Below, piece by piece: positions 44,378 to 52,110 of a stretch of 64,000 nt of DNA. Where the stretch lies: assembly GCF_945957355.1 (NCBI RefSeq), contig NZ_CAMFKM010000017.1, forward strand, positions 28,846 to 92,845, written 5' to 3'. This DNA comes from an uncultured Reyranella sp. (lineage in GTDB: Bacteria > Pseudomonadota > Alphaproteobacteria > Reyranellales > Reyranellaceae). A program made the position numbers and the translations under genes. The notes under the pieces were generated by a model. That model saw only the letters and a list, made by a program, of their open reading frames with translations, was not told the DNA's origin and did no database searches. Every line of letters starts with the position of its first letter. Position 1 is the first letter of the stretch.

Positions 44378-44965
44378 ATGTCGATCCGCTCCCTGCTCCT
44401 GCCTTCCGCCCTCGTGCTGGCGGCCGGCTTTGCCTTCGCCACCCCTGCGTCTGCCTTCGATTTCTTCGAGGACGACATGATCGAGCTCGCGCAGGCCACC
44501 CCGCCGAGTCCGCCGCCGCCTCCGGCCGCGCGGCGCGAGCACGTCCACGGCGAACCGGGCAACCGCGCCATGGAGCGCGGCCTCTCGCCCAAGTCGATGT
44601 GCCTCGACATGGCCGCCCGCCGGATCGGCGATCGCGCCTACCTCAAGGCCCGGCTCGAGCTGAAGCCCGACCAGATGACCGCCTGGAACGCCTTCGAGAA
44701 GGCGGCCGACGAGGCCAGCGCCAAGACGATGGCCCGCTGCCAGACCCTTCCCGCGGAGATGAAGGAGCGGCCGACCTATCTCGAGCGGCTCACGATGCAG
44801 GAGGACATGATGAAAGCCCGCGTCGCGACCATCGAGGCGGTGAAACCGTCGTTGACGGCGCTGGTCGCCGTCCTGACGCCCGAGCAGAAGGCCATCCTGG
44901 ACCGCCCACGTGGCGGCATGGGCCATCATGGCGGTCCTGCAATGGGCCGCCCCGGCCCGCGCTGA
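44378..44965 (+). CDS. LTXXQ-motif (Spy/CpxP-like) periplasmic protein
   Basis: A 195-residue exported protein. A signal peptide of about 24 residues ends TPASA; next comes a Pro-rich stretch (SPPPPPAA), then a helical region with two LTXXQ-type motifs, LKPDQMTAW and LTPEQKAIL, and a Gly/His-rich tail (MGHHGG). Spy/CpxP relatives are periplasmic chaperones or metal/envelope-stress sensors; the His-Gly tail might bind metal. ATG 44378 has GAGG 7 nt upstream, better than the in-frame start at 44309. Ends 3 bp before a convergent gene. Confidence 0.83.
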   Translation: MSIRSLLLPSALVLAAGFAFATPASAFDFFEDDMIELAQATPPSPPPPPAARREHVHGEPGNRAMERGLSPKSMCLDMAARRIGDRAYLKARLELKPDQMTAWNAFEKAADEASAKTMARCQTLPAEMKERPTYLERLTMQEDMMKARVATIEAVKPSLTALVAVLTPEQKAILDRPRGGMGHHGGPAMGRPGPR

Positions 44966-44968
44966 CCT

Positions 44969-45793
44969 CTACCAGTCGCTGTGGCGGACGATCTTCATCA
45001 GCTCGTCCGCCATGGTGAGGGCCGTGAGGACGCCTGTCTTGGGATTGTCCGGCATGGCCCGGCCCAGCCGCTCGAGCTTCAGCTCGCCTGAATCGGAGAC
45101 GACCTCCAGCTTGCTGGCGTTGGTGCCGGGCGGCAATGTCGGGTCGGCCACCAGTTCGATTTCGGTCTTGTCGAGACCCGCGCCGCAGAGCGCCACCGTG
45201 ACCGCCAGATTGGCGTTTTTCGGGTAAAGCCGGCCCGCATCGGCCGGCGAGCCGCGGAAGATGACCGTCGGCTCCTTGATCGACGGCAGGTCGAACTCGG
45301 TCTCTGCCGGGGTGCCGGTCCAGGCATGCGGCGGCTTGATCGAGGTGTATTTCACCCGCTCCAGCTTGCCGAGCCGCATGGCGAGCAGACCATCGAGGCC
45401 GGCAATGGCACCCGCCGGCAGGCGCAGGCGCGCCCCGCCCTTCTCCGCTGCCTTCAGGTGTTTCTTCCACAGCGCCGGATCGCCGTAGGCACCGGTCGCG
45501 ATCACCATGAAGTCGAAACCCTTCTTCAGGATGGTCTCGCCCCAGTCCCGCACCGCCTGCTGGCTCGCCGCCTCGACCACGACATCGGGCTTCAGCTTGA
45601 GCAGGGATTTCAGGTCATCGAAGACGGCGACCTTCTTGCCGAGCTTCTTCTGCGTCGCCGCGACGCGGCCCTTGCGCACCAGGACGCCCACGATGTCGAT
45701 GGGCGGCTTCTTCTCGCGAAACACGTCGAACAGCATCTGGCTGATGGCGCCGTAGCCGATCAGCGCGATTTTCAGCCGCTTTTCCTTCGCCAT
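44969..45793 (-). CDS. L-aspartate dehydrogenase family protein
   Basis: A 274-residue NAD(P)-binding oxidoreductase. IALIGYGAISQML is the N-terminal Rossmann loop and VVVEAASQQAVRDW follows as in the family. PAGAIAGLDGL, YPKNANLAVTVALCGAGLD and the terminal DNPKTGVLTALTMA are aspartate dehydrogenase blocks. It would convert aspartate to iminoaspartate/oxaloacetate, either for NAD synthesis or amino-acid breakdown. No nadA or nadC is nearby. Confidence 0.88.
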   Translation of the reverse strand: MAKEKRLKIALIGYGAISQMLFDVFREKKPPIDIVGVLVRKGRVAATQKKLGKKVAVFDDLKSLLKLKPDVVVEAASQQAVRDWGETILKKGFDFMVIATGAYGDPALWKKHLKAAEKGGARLRLPAGAIAGLDGLLAMRLGKLERVKYTSIKPPHAWTGTPAETEFDLPSIKEPTVIFRGSPADAGRLYPKNANLAVTVALCGAGLDKTEIELVADPTLPPGTNASKLEVVSDSGELKLERLGRAMPDNPKTGVLTALTMADELMKIVRHSDW

Positions 45794-45845
45794 CTATCCC
45801 CCCGAACCCGAATCACGTGGCGACTATAGCGGGCAGGCTCGGCCC

Positions 45846-45874
45846 TTGCGACCCACCGGGGTGGCGGCTATAAC
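45846..45874 (+). promoter_or_regulatory. Promoter of tRNA-Pro
   Basis: TTGCGA (45846-45851), 17 bp, TATAAC (45869-45874), a near-consensus sigma70 pair. The start point would be near 45881, giving a leader of about 30 nt before the mature tRNA. Confidence 0.65.
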
Positions 45875-45911
45875 CCCGGCCTCGCCGCGGGCCGGAGTCC
45901 GCAAATCCTGA

Positions 45912-45988
45912 CGGAGCGTAGCTCAGCCTGGTAGAGCACTAGCTTCGGGAGCTAGGGGCCGGAGGTTCGAATCCTCTCGCTCCGACCA
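45912..45988 (+). tRNA. tRNA-Pro (anticodon CGG)
   Basis: A 77-nt cloverleaf. The acceptor stem CGGAGCG pairs with CGCTCCG and starts with the C1-G72 pair typical of bacterial proline tRNAs. The anticodon arm is CTAGC-TTCGGGA-GCTAG, giving anticodon CGG. The T-arm has GGTTCGAATCC, and the 3' ACCA is encoded. It decodes CCG. Confidence 0.97.
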
Positions 45989-45997
45989 ATCGGCGAG

Positions 45998-46018
45998 ACC
46001 GATGCCAGTGGCATCGGT
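45998..46018 (+). repeat. Perfect 9-bp hairpin directly after tRNA-Pro
   Basis: ACCGATGCC (45998-46006) pairs with GGCATCGGT (46010-46018) around an AGT loop. It lies between the tRNA 3' end and the intrinsic terminator and may guide 3' processing of the precursor. Confidence 0.5.
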
Positions 46019-46028
46019 TACGAGAGAA

Positions 46029-46059
46029 CGGCGGACCCTGGGGTCCGCCGTTTTCGTTT
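46029..46059 (+). terminator. Rho-independent terminator of tRNA-Pro
   Basis: CGGCGGACC (46029-46037) pairs with GGTCCGCCG (46042-46050), loop CTGG, followed by TTTTCGTTT. It also faces the end of the convergent DUF4394 gene and may serve both strands in part. Confidence 0.85.
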
Positions 46060-46068
46060 CAGGTTGCG

Positions 46069-46842
46069 CTATTTCTTCAGAATGGCGATGTCGGTGACGG
46101 GGCCACCCAACCCCTCGATTTTGGCCACCTGCGTGGCCTTGCCGGTCGCCAGGTCGATCGACCAGAGCTGGTCGCCGGTCACGGCCCAGCCTTCGTTCTT
46201 CGTGCCGTCCGACCAGATGTCGAAGGCGACGACGTCGACCTTCGGACCCAGCGCGCCGACCGTGTTGAGGATGCCGTCGTTCGGCGGCACCTGCTTCACC
46301 AGGGCACCCGTCGCGCTGTCCACGTTGAGGAGCGCCGTCTCCTTCGTGCCCTTGACCGAGTTCGTATAGGCGCCGGCCATGACCTTGGGTGCCTTGCCCT
46401 TGTTGGCATCGGCGTCGGCATATTTCAGGCTGCCGTCCTTGATGACCTTGCCGTCGTCGACGTTGACGCGAAGGCTTGTGCCGTCGCTGCCGATGACGCG
46501 CAGCCGATCGGCGACCGGGTTGAAGTCGACCGTCGCGGCGGCGCCGGCCGGCAGCATCGTCTCGAGCTTGGACTTCTTCGTGGCCTTGCCATCCATCGCG
46601 ATGGTGTAGAGCGTGCCGTCGGCGGCCAGGGCGTAGAGCATCCCGTCGGCCGGACGCACGTCGATGCCGACCACGGGACCGGCGACGCCGTCGATCTTCA
46701 CCTTCTTCGTCGCCTTCTTGGCCGAGGTATCGACGATGGCGATCGTGTCGTTGCCGATCAGGGCGGCCACATCCGCGGCCTGCGCCGTACCCGCCACGGT
46801 CACCAGGGCCGTCGAGGCCGCGAGGATTGCCTTCACCGTCAT
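46069..46842 (-). CDS. Secreted DUF4394 domain protein
   Basis: A 257-residue exported protein with a signal peptide ending GTAQAA (about 23 residues). The body has beta-propeller-like repeats such as VGIDVRPADGMLYALAADGTLYTI and DFNPVADRLRVIGSDG, both typical of DUF4394. Function is unknown. ATG 46842 has AGGAGAG about 7 nt upstream. It diverges from an ECF sigma factor gene across 195 bp, and is probably a target of that sigma. Confidence 0.88.
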   Translation of the reverse strand: MTVKAILAASTALVTVAGTAQAADVAALIGNDTIAIVDTSAKKATKKVKIDGVAGPVVGIDVRPADGMLYALAADGTLYTIAMDGKATKKSKLETMLPAGAAATVDFNPVADRLRVIGSDGTSLRVNVDDGKVIKDGSLKYADADANKGKAPKVMAGAYTNSVKGTKETALLNVDSATGALVKQVPPNDGILNTVGALGPKVDVVAFDIWSDGTKNEGWAVTGDQLWSIDLATGKATQVAKIEGLGGPVTDIAILKK

Positions 46843-46888
46843 TGGATCTCTCCTTCCGTTGCCGACCCATGAGCGGGTCATGCAGCGG

Positions 46889-46916
46889 ATACCGGCCGGG
46901 TGGTTCGATTGGATGC
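46889..46916 (-). promoter_or_regulatory. Candidate ECF-sigma promoter of the DUF4394 gene
   Basis: On the minus strand GCATCC (46916-46911), 16 bp, CGGTAT (46894-46889), ending about 47 nt before the DUF4394 start. The same GGATGCA word recurs inside the palindrome GGATGCATCC at 46945-46954 on the sigma-gene side. The -35 resembles the CCATCC element of mycobacterial SigK. This is pattern matching only. Confidence 0.35.
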
Positions 46917-47037
46917 AGCGGCCGAAAAAAGAATCGCGATCGGCGGATGCATCCAAGTGCCGCTTTCCGAAGTACTCTCCAAGACGGCCCAGGGCTAACG
47001 GCGGGCGCGGCAACAACACGGAGACGGGCAGGAAGCA

Positions 47038-47592
47038 ATGACGGCAGACCCGTCCTCCGATCGAACCGAACTCGAGGCAGGGGTCTCGGCCGCGATCGTC
47101 CGCTGCGCCGCCGGCGAGCGCTCGGCGCTGCGCGTCATCTACGATCTCGAAGCCGCCCGCATGGTGGGCGTGGCGATGCGCATCCTGCGGCGGCGCGATC
47201 TCGCCGAGGAGGCGACACACGACGCCTTCATGCGGATCTGGCGCAGCGCGCGCAGCTTCGATCCGGCGCGTGGCACGGCGCGCGCCTGGATCTACACCAT
47301 CGTACGCAACCAGGCTCTGACGATCCTGCGCGACGAAGGGCGCTTCGGCCCCGACGAGCCGACCGACAACGAGATGCCGGAACCCAATTCGGCCCTGGCG
47401 CGGCTGCCGGAGTCGAGCGCGTTGCGCCACTGTCTCGAGCAACTCGATACCGGGCGTCGCAGCGCCATCGTCCTGGCCTATGTTCACGGCTTCAGCCACG
47501 GCGAGCTGGCGGGGCGCCTCGGCGTGCCGCTGGGCACCATCAAGAGCTGGATACGTCGTGGCCTCGTCTCCCTGCAGGAGTGCCTGGGATGA
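47038..47592 (+). CDS. ECF-family RNA polymerase sigma factor (SigK-like)
   Basis: A 184-residue sigma70-family factor. Region 2 covers about residues 30-95 (DLAEEATHDAFMRIWRSA is the conserved core) and region 4 about 125-180, with GELAGRLGVPLGTIKSWIRRG as its helix-turn-helix. AGGAAG sits just before ATG 47038. Its TGA overlaps the ATG of the anti-sigma gene (ATGA), the classical coupled pair, so it should be held inactive until a membrane signal arrives. Confidence 0.92.
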   Translation: MTADPSSDRTELEAGVSAAIVRCAAGERSALRVIYDLEAARMVGVAMRILRRRDLAEEATHDAFMRIWRSARSFDPARGTARAWIYTIVRNQALTILRDEGRFGPDEPTDNEMPEPNSALARLPESSALRHCLEQLDTGRRSAIVLAYVHGFSHGELAGRLGVPLGTIKSWIRRGLVSLQECLG

Positions 47593-48314
47593 CGCCCGAC
47601 CGCGACGACCGGATTCACGCCGCCGAATTCGTCCTGGGCCTGTTGATGCCCGAGACGCACGCCGCCGCGGAGCGGCGCCTCTCCTCCGATCCCGCGTTCG
47701 CGCGCGAGGTCGCCGCCTGGCAGAAGCATTTCGCGGCTTTCGACGATACCGCAGAGCCGCTCGTGCCGGCCGAAGAGCTGTGGCGGCGGATCGAGGCCGG
47801 CATGGGCACGGCGATTCCCGCACCCCCGGCCGCGCCGGCCGGGCTGCTCCCACGGTTCTGGAACAGCCTCGGCGCGCTGCGCATCGCCGCCCTTTCCGGA
47901 CTCACGGCCGCCCTCGCCCTCGCGGTCGTGACGACGGTGACCGTGCGACACGCGCAGGAGGTGGCGGCCCGCAAGCCGGTCTATGTCGCCATCCTGGTCG
48001 ACGACGCGACGCGGCAGGCCGGCGCCATTGTCAACGCCTTCGCCGACGGAAGAGTGGAGATGATCCCGCTCGTCGACATGACCGTGCCGGCGGGCCGCTC
48101 CTTGCAGGTCTGGACCCTCTGGAATCGCGAAATCGGTCCACGATCGGTCGGCCTGCTCGATCGCGCCAGGGCGACGCCCCTCGATCTGGAGCGGCTGCCG
48201 ACCACGGCGGCCGACCAGCTCTTCGAGATCACGCTGGAACCGGCGGGCGGTTCGCCGACCGGTCGGCCGACCGGCCCGATCCTCTACAAGGGCACCACGG
48301 CGCGAACGCTGTAG
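47589..48314 (+). CDS. Membrane anti-sigma factor (RskA/anti-sigma-K type)
   Basis: A 241-residue protein. An N-terminal cytosolic sigma-binding part (IHAAEFVLGLLMPE, then AAAERRLSSDPAFAREVAAW) is followed by one membrane helix at about residues 100-120 and a periplasmic RskA-type domain with MTVPAGRSLQVWTLW and LFEITLEPAGGSPTG. It should sequester the upstream sigma factor. ATG 47589 overlaps the sigma stop. Ends 6 bp before the convergent ABC operon. Confidence 0.9.
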   Translation: MTPDRDDRIHAAEFVLGLLMPETHAAAERRLSSDPAFAREVAAWQKHFAAFDDTAEPLVPAEELWRRIEAGMGTAIPAPPAAPAGLLPRFWNSLGALRIAALSGLTAALALAVVTTVTVRHAQEVAARKPVYVAILVDDATRQAGAIVNAFADGRVEMIPLVDMTVPAGRSLQVWTLWNREIGPRSVGLLDRARATPLDLERLPTTAADQLFEITLEPAGGSPTGRPTGPILYKGTTARTL

Positions 48315-48320
48315 CCGGAG

Positions 48321-49280
48321 TCAGCCGACCAGCGGGAAGTGACAGGCGACCTCGCGGCCCTGCGCGATCTGGCGCAGCGGCGGCACCTCGTCCGCGCAGC
48401 GTTGCTGGGCATGCGGGCAGCGCGTGCGGAAACGACAGCCCGAGGGCGGGTCGAGCGGCGAGGGCGGGTCGCCGGGCTTCAGTTTCGTATCTCCCAGAGG
48501 CACGTCCGGATCGGGCACCGGGATCGCGGCCATGAGGGCTGCCGTGTAGGGATGTGCGGGCGTCGCGAACAACGAGTCCGAATCGGCGACTTCGCAGAGC
48601 CGGCCGAGATACATGACCGCCACACGATCCGACACCGACTTCACCACCGCCAGATCGTGGGCGATGAACAGGAGCGTGAGCCCGAACCGCGCCTTCATGT
48701 CCTCGAGCAGATTGACGATCTGCGCCCGGATCGAGACATCGAGCGCCGAAACCGGCTCGTCGCACACGATCAGACTGGGTTCGAGCACGAGCGCGCGCGC
48801 GATGGCGATGCGCTGGCATTGGCCGCCGGAGAATTCGTGCGGCCTTCGATTCCAGACGAGGTCGGGGTCGAGCCCCACCGCCTCCATCACCGCGCGGACG
48901 CGGCGGGTGCGTTCGGCGGCATCGGACACGCCCGACACGGTCAACGGCTCTGCAATGATCTCGGCGACCTTGCGGCGCGGATTGAGCGAGGCAATCGGAT
49001 CCTGGAAGATCATCTGCAGGCGCGGCCGCATGGCCCGCAGCGCCTGGCCGCGCATCTGCGTCAGGTCCTTGCCATCGAACAGGACAGCGCCGGCCTTGGG
49101 CGGCGGCAACTGCAGCAGCGCGCGCGCCAGCGAGGATTTTCCCGAGCCGGATTCGCCGACGAGTCCGAGCGTCTCGCCCGGCTTCACCGTGAGCGTGACG
49201 TCGCTCACCGCATGGACGCGGCGGCCGCCGCCCACCGGGTATTCGACCACGAGGTTCCGGATGGCGAGGAGATCGCTCAT
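48321..49280 (-). CDS. Dipeptide/oligopeptide ABC transporter ATP-binding protein (DppF-like), second operon
   Basis: A 319-residue ATPase. Walker A is GESGSGKSS, Walker B LIVCDEPVSALD, and the oligo_HPY tail has CRFRTRCPHAQQRC. The ABC signature reads FSGGQCQRIA, with Cys where most DppF proteins have Arg, a small but unusual change in a motif touching ATP. ATG 49280 overlaps the previous stop. Last gene of a minus-strand importer operon in the order receptor, DppB, DppC, DppD, DppF. Confidence 0.92.
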   Translation of the reverse strand: MSDLLAIRNLVVEYPVGGGRRVHAVSDVTLTVKPGETLGLVGESGSGKSSLARALLQLPPPKAGAVLFDGKDLTQMRGQALRAMRPRLQMIFQDPIASLNPRRKVAEIIAEPLTVSGVSDAAERTRRVRAVMEAVGLDPDLVWNRRPHEFSGGQCQRIAIARALVLEPSLIVCDEPVSALDVSIRAQIVNLLEDMKARFGLTLLFIAHDLAVVKSVSDRVAVMYLGRLCEVADSDSLFATPAHPYTAALMAAIPVPDPDVPLGDTKLKPGDPPSPLDPPSGCRFRTRCPHAQQRCADEVPPLRQIAQGREVACHFPLVG

Positions 49281-50281
49281 GCCGCCCCTCCCGCCTCCAG
49301 GCCTCGCGGATGGAAACAGGCATAGCCGCGACCGCCGTCCTTCGTGAGCGGCGGCTGCTCGGCATCGCACCGCTCGGTACGATAGAGGCAGCGCGGCCCG
49401 AAGGAACAACCGCCACTGCGCCGCGCCAGGTCCGGGGGCCGGCCTGGAATGGCGCTGAGCCGCGTATGCGTAGGATCGGTGAGCCGCGGCAGCGAGCGCA
49501 GCAGCGCCTCCGTGTAGGGCATCCGCGGCGAGCGGAAGATCTCCCGCGTCGCCGCGGTTTCCACCGCGCGGCCGGCATACATGACCATGATGTCGTCGCT
49601 GCGGCCGGCGGCCACCCCGAGATCGTGGGTGATCAGGATCATCGCCATGCCGCGCTGGCGCTGCTCGCCCTGCAGCAGGTCGAGGATCTGCCGCTGCACA
49701 GTCACGTCGAGCGCCGTCGTGGGCTCGTCGGCGATCAGGAGCTTGGGCGCGCAGGCGATCGCGATGGCGATGGCCACCCTTTGACGCATGCCGCCCGACA
49801 TTTCATGCGGATACTGCCCCGCACGGCGTTCCGGCTCGGGGATGCCGACCTCGTTCAGCAGCTCGACGGCGCGGCGCGCCGCCGCTTTCGAATCCAGCCC
49901 GCGGTTCAGGCGCAGCCCCTCCCCGATCTGGCGACCGATCTTCATCACCGGATTGAGCGAGGTCATCGGATCCTGGAACACGATGCCGATCTCGGTCCCC
50001 AGGATGCTGCGAAACTCCCGCGGCGAGAGGCTGCGAAGGTCGCGCCCTTCGAACAGGACCCGCCCCGCCACGCCGGCGCCCGAACCCGCGCCGACCAGGC
50101 CGATCAGCGAGCGCACCAGCACGGACTTGCCCGATCCCGATTCGCCCACGATGCCCAGCGTCCGCCCCTCGTGCAGGTCGAACGACACGCCGTCGACGGC
50201 GCGCAGCGGGCCGCGCACCGTCGAGAAGCTCACCTGGGCGTCGCGAACCGACAGGAGCGGCGTGTTAGACGGGCCGCTCAC
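49277..50281 (-). CDS. Dipeptide/oligopeptide ABC transporter ATP-binding protein (DppD-like), second operon
   Basis: A 334-residue ATPase with Walker A GESGSGKS, signature MSGGMRQR, Walker B LLIADEPTTALD and an oligo_HPY tail (CSFGPRCLYRTERC). It overlaps both neighbours by 4 bp. Together with the following ATPase it energises the permease pair upstream. Confidence 0.93.
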   Translation of the reverse strand: MSGPSNTPLLSVRDAQVSFSTVRGPLRAVDGVSFDLHEGRTLGIVGESGSGKSVLVRSLIGLVGAGSGAGVAGRVLFEGRDLRSLSPREFRSILGTEIGIVFQDPMTSLNPVMKIGRQIGEGLRLNRGLDSKAAARRAVELLNEVGIPEPERRAGQYPHEMSGGMRQRVAIAIAIACAPKLLIADEPTTALDVTVQRQILDLLQGEQRQRGMAMILITHDLGVAAGRSDDIMVMYAGRAVETAATREIFRSPRMPYTEALLRSLPRLTDPTHTRLSAIPGRPPDLARRSGGCSFGPRCLYRTERCDAEQPPLTKDGGRGYACFHPRGLEAGGAA

Positions 50282-51141
50282 AGCGCCGACCTCCGCGGAT
50301 CGACCATGTTGCGCACCATGTCGCCCACGAAGTTGAGCGACAGGACCGTGGCGAACATCACCGCCGCCGGAATCAACGCGGTATAGGGCGCCACGTCGAG
50401 CGCCTCGCGCCCGTCGGCGATCATGCCGCCCCAGCTCGGCTGCGGTGCCGGAATGCCGAGCCCCAGGAAGGAGAGCGCGCCCTCGGCCACGATGATCACG
50501 CTGATCGCCACCAGCCAGAAGGCGAACATGGGCGGCAGCAGGTTGGGCAGGATCTCGCGCGTCAGGATGCGCCAGTCGCTGGCCCCGACGGTGCGGGCAG
50601 CCAGTACGAAGTCGCGGTTCGCCCAGGCGAGCGTATTGGCCCGCGATACCCGCGCTGCGGCGGGGATCGACAGGATCCCCAGTGCCAGGGTGACGTTGAA
50701 CAGGCTCTGCCCGAGATAGGCGGTGAAGGTGAGCGCCAGCACCAGCGACGGGAAGGCGAGCAGGATGTCGATGAACCCGACCGCGAGCACGTCGACCTTG
50801 CCGCGGAAGTAGCCGGCGCTCATCCCGATCGCACCGCCGACCAGGAAGCCGAGGAACGGCGCGCAGATGCCGACGATGAGGGAAGTGCGGGCGCCGTAGA
50901 TCACGCGCGAGAGCATGTCGCGTCCGAGATTGTCCGTGCCCAGCAGGAATTCGGCGGAGGGCGGCTTGCGGCGCAGGATCAGCTCCTGCGCCGACGGATC
51001 GGGCAGCCCGATCCAGTCGGCGGTGATCGCCAGCACGACCACGAGCAGCAGCCAGCCCAGCGGCAGGGCGAGCGCCCAGGGCCAGCGGCGGCGCGGCCCC
51101 GTCGCGGCGATGGCGGCGACCTTAGCTGCGGAAGCGGACAT
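50278..51141 (-). CDS. ABC transporter permease (DppC-like), second operon
   Basis: A 287-residue permease. After a basic N-terminal stretch and first helix comes FLLGTDNLGRDMLSRVIYGAR; the EAA loop reads FVLAARTVGASDWRILTREILPN. Its start overlaps the end of the DppB-like gene by 20 bp, and its stop overlaps the next ATG. The family and order are standard. Confidence 0.92.
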   Translation of the reverse strand: MSASAAKVAAIAATGPRRRWPWALALPLGWLLLVVVLAITADWIGLPDPSAQELILRRKPPSAEFLLGTDNLGRDMLSRVIYGARTSLIVGICAPFLGFLVGGAIGMSAGYFRGKVDVLAVGFIDILLAFPSLVLALTFTAYLGQSLFNVTLALGILSIPAAARVSRANTLAWANRDFVLAARTVGASDWRILTREILPNLLPPMFAFWLVAISVIIVAEGALSFLGLGIPAPQPSWGGMIADGREALDVAPYTALIPAAVMFATVLSLNFVGDMVRNMVDPRRSAL

Positions 51142-52075
51142 GACGCACCCTCGGGTCGAGCACGGCGTAGAGCATGTCGACCAGGAAGTTGATGACCACG
51201 AAGCCCACCGCGATGAAGGCCACGGTCCCCTGCACGAGGATCAGGTCGCGGTTGAAGATGCCGCCCAGCAGCAGCCGGCCGACGCCCGGCAGCGCGAAGA
51301 TCTGCTCCACGATCACCGCGCCGCCGATCAGCCCGCCGATGTTGAGCCCGAGGATGGTGATCAGGGTGAACGACGAGGGCCGCAGCGCGTGCTGCAGCAG
51401 GACGCGCCACTGCGGCAGGCCCTTGGCCCGCGCCAACAGGATGAAATCCTCCTTGAGCGTGGTCAGCAGGTCCGAGCGCAGGACGCGCATCAGCACCGTC
51501 CACTCGATGAGTCCCAGGGTCAGCGACGGCAGGATCATCGATTCGAGATTGTCCCACAGGCCTTCGGACATCGGCGTGAAGCCGGTCGCCGGCAGCAGGT
51601 CGAAGGTCACGGAGAAGAGGTAGATCAGCACGATGCCCAGCATGAAGTTGGGCATCGCCAGGAAGCCGAAGGCGGCCGAGGCCGAGATGCGATCGAACAG
51701 GCCGCCGGGCCGCCGCACCGAAAGCAGCGCCACCGGGATCGCGATGCCCAGCGCAATGACCTGGGCCATCACCATGAGCTGCAGCGACACCGGCAGCCGG
51801 TCGAGGATTGCCTGCACCACCGGCTCGCCGTTGCGATAGGAGCGGCCGAGATCGCCCGACAACGCCGATCCCAGCCAGTCGAAGTATCGGACCAGCATCG
51901 GCCGATCGAGACCGAGATCGGCACGCAGGCCAGCAATGTCCTGGGGCGTCGCGAGACTCCCCAGGATCACGATCGCCACGTCACCCGGCAGGATGTTGAC
52001 GATCGCGTAGGTGAGCAGGGTGACGCAGAACAGCACGACCACAAGCCGCACCACCTGGCGCACGAGCCACGGCAT
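51122..52075 (-). CDS. ABC transporter permease (DppB-like), second operon
   Basis: A 317-residue permease with about six helices. The N-terminal LLTYAIVNILPGDVA and the EAA loop around FILLARAKGLPQWRVLLQHALRPSSF identify the DppB group. It starts 35 bp after the receptor gene and overlaps the DppC-like gene by 20 bp. Confidence 0.92.
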   Translation of the reverse strand: MPWLVRQVVRLVVVLFCVTLLTYAIVNILPGDVAIVILGSLATPQDIAGLRADLGLDRPMLVRYFDWLGSALSGDLGRSYRNGEPVVQAILDRLPVSLQLMVMAQVIALGIAIPVALLSVRRPGGLFDRISASAAFGFLAMPNFMLGIVLIYLFSVTFDLLPATGFTPMSEGLWDNLESMILPSLTLGLIEWTVLMRVLRSDLLTTLKEDFILLARAKGLPQWRVLLQHALRPSSFTLITILGLNIGGLIGGAVIVEQIFALPGVGRLLLGGIFNRDLILVQGTVAFIAVGFVVINFLVDMLYAVLDPRVRHVRFRS

Positions 52076-52110
52076 CGGAAACGCCTACGCCAATCGCTCC
52101 CGCACCGGCC

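Noticed and set aside
45912..46059. tRNA-Pro as the boundary of an integrated island
   Set aside because: No integrase, no second copy of the tRNA 3' end and no phage-like genes nearby.
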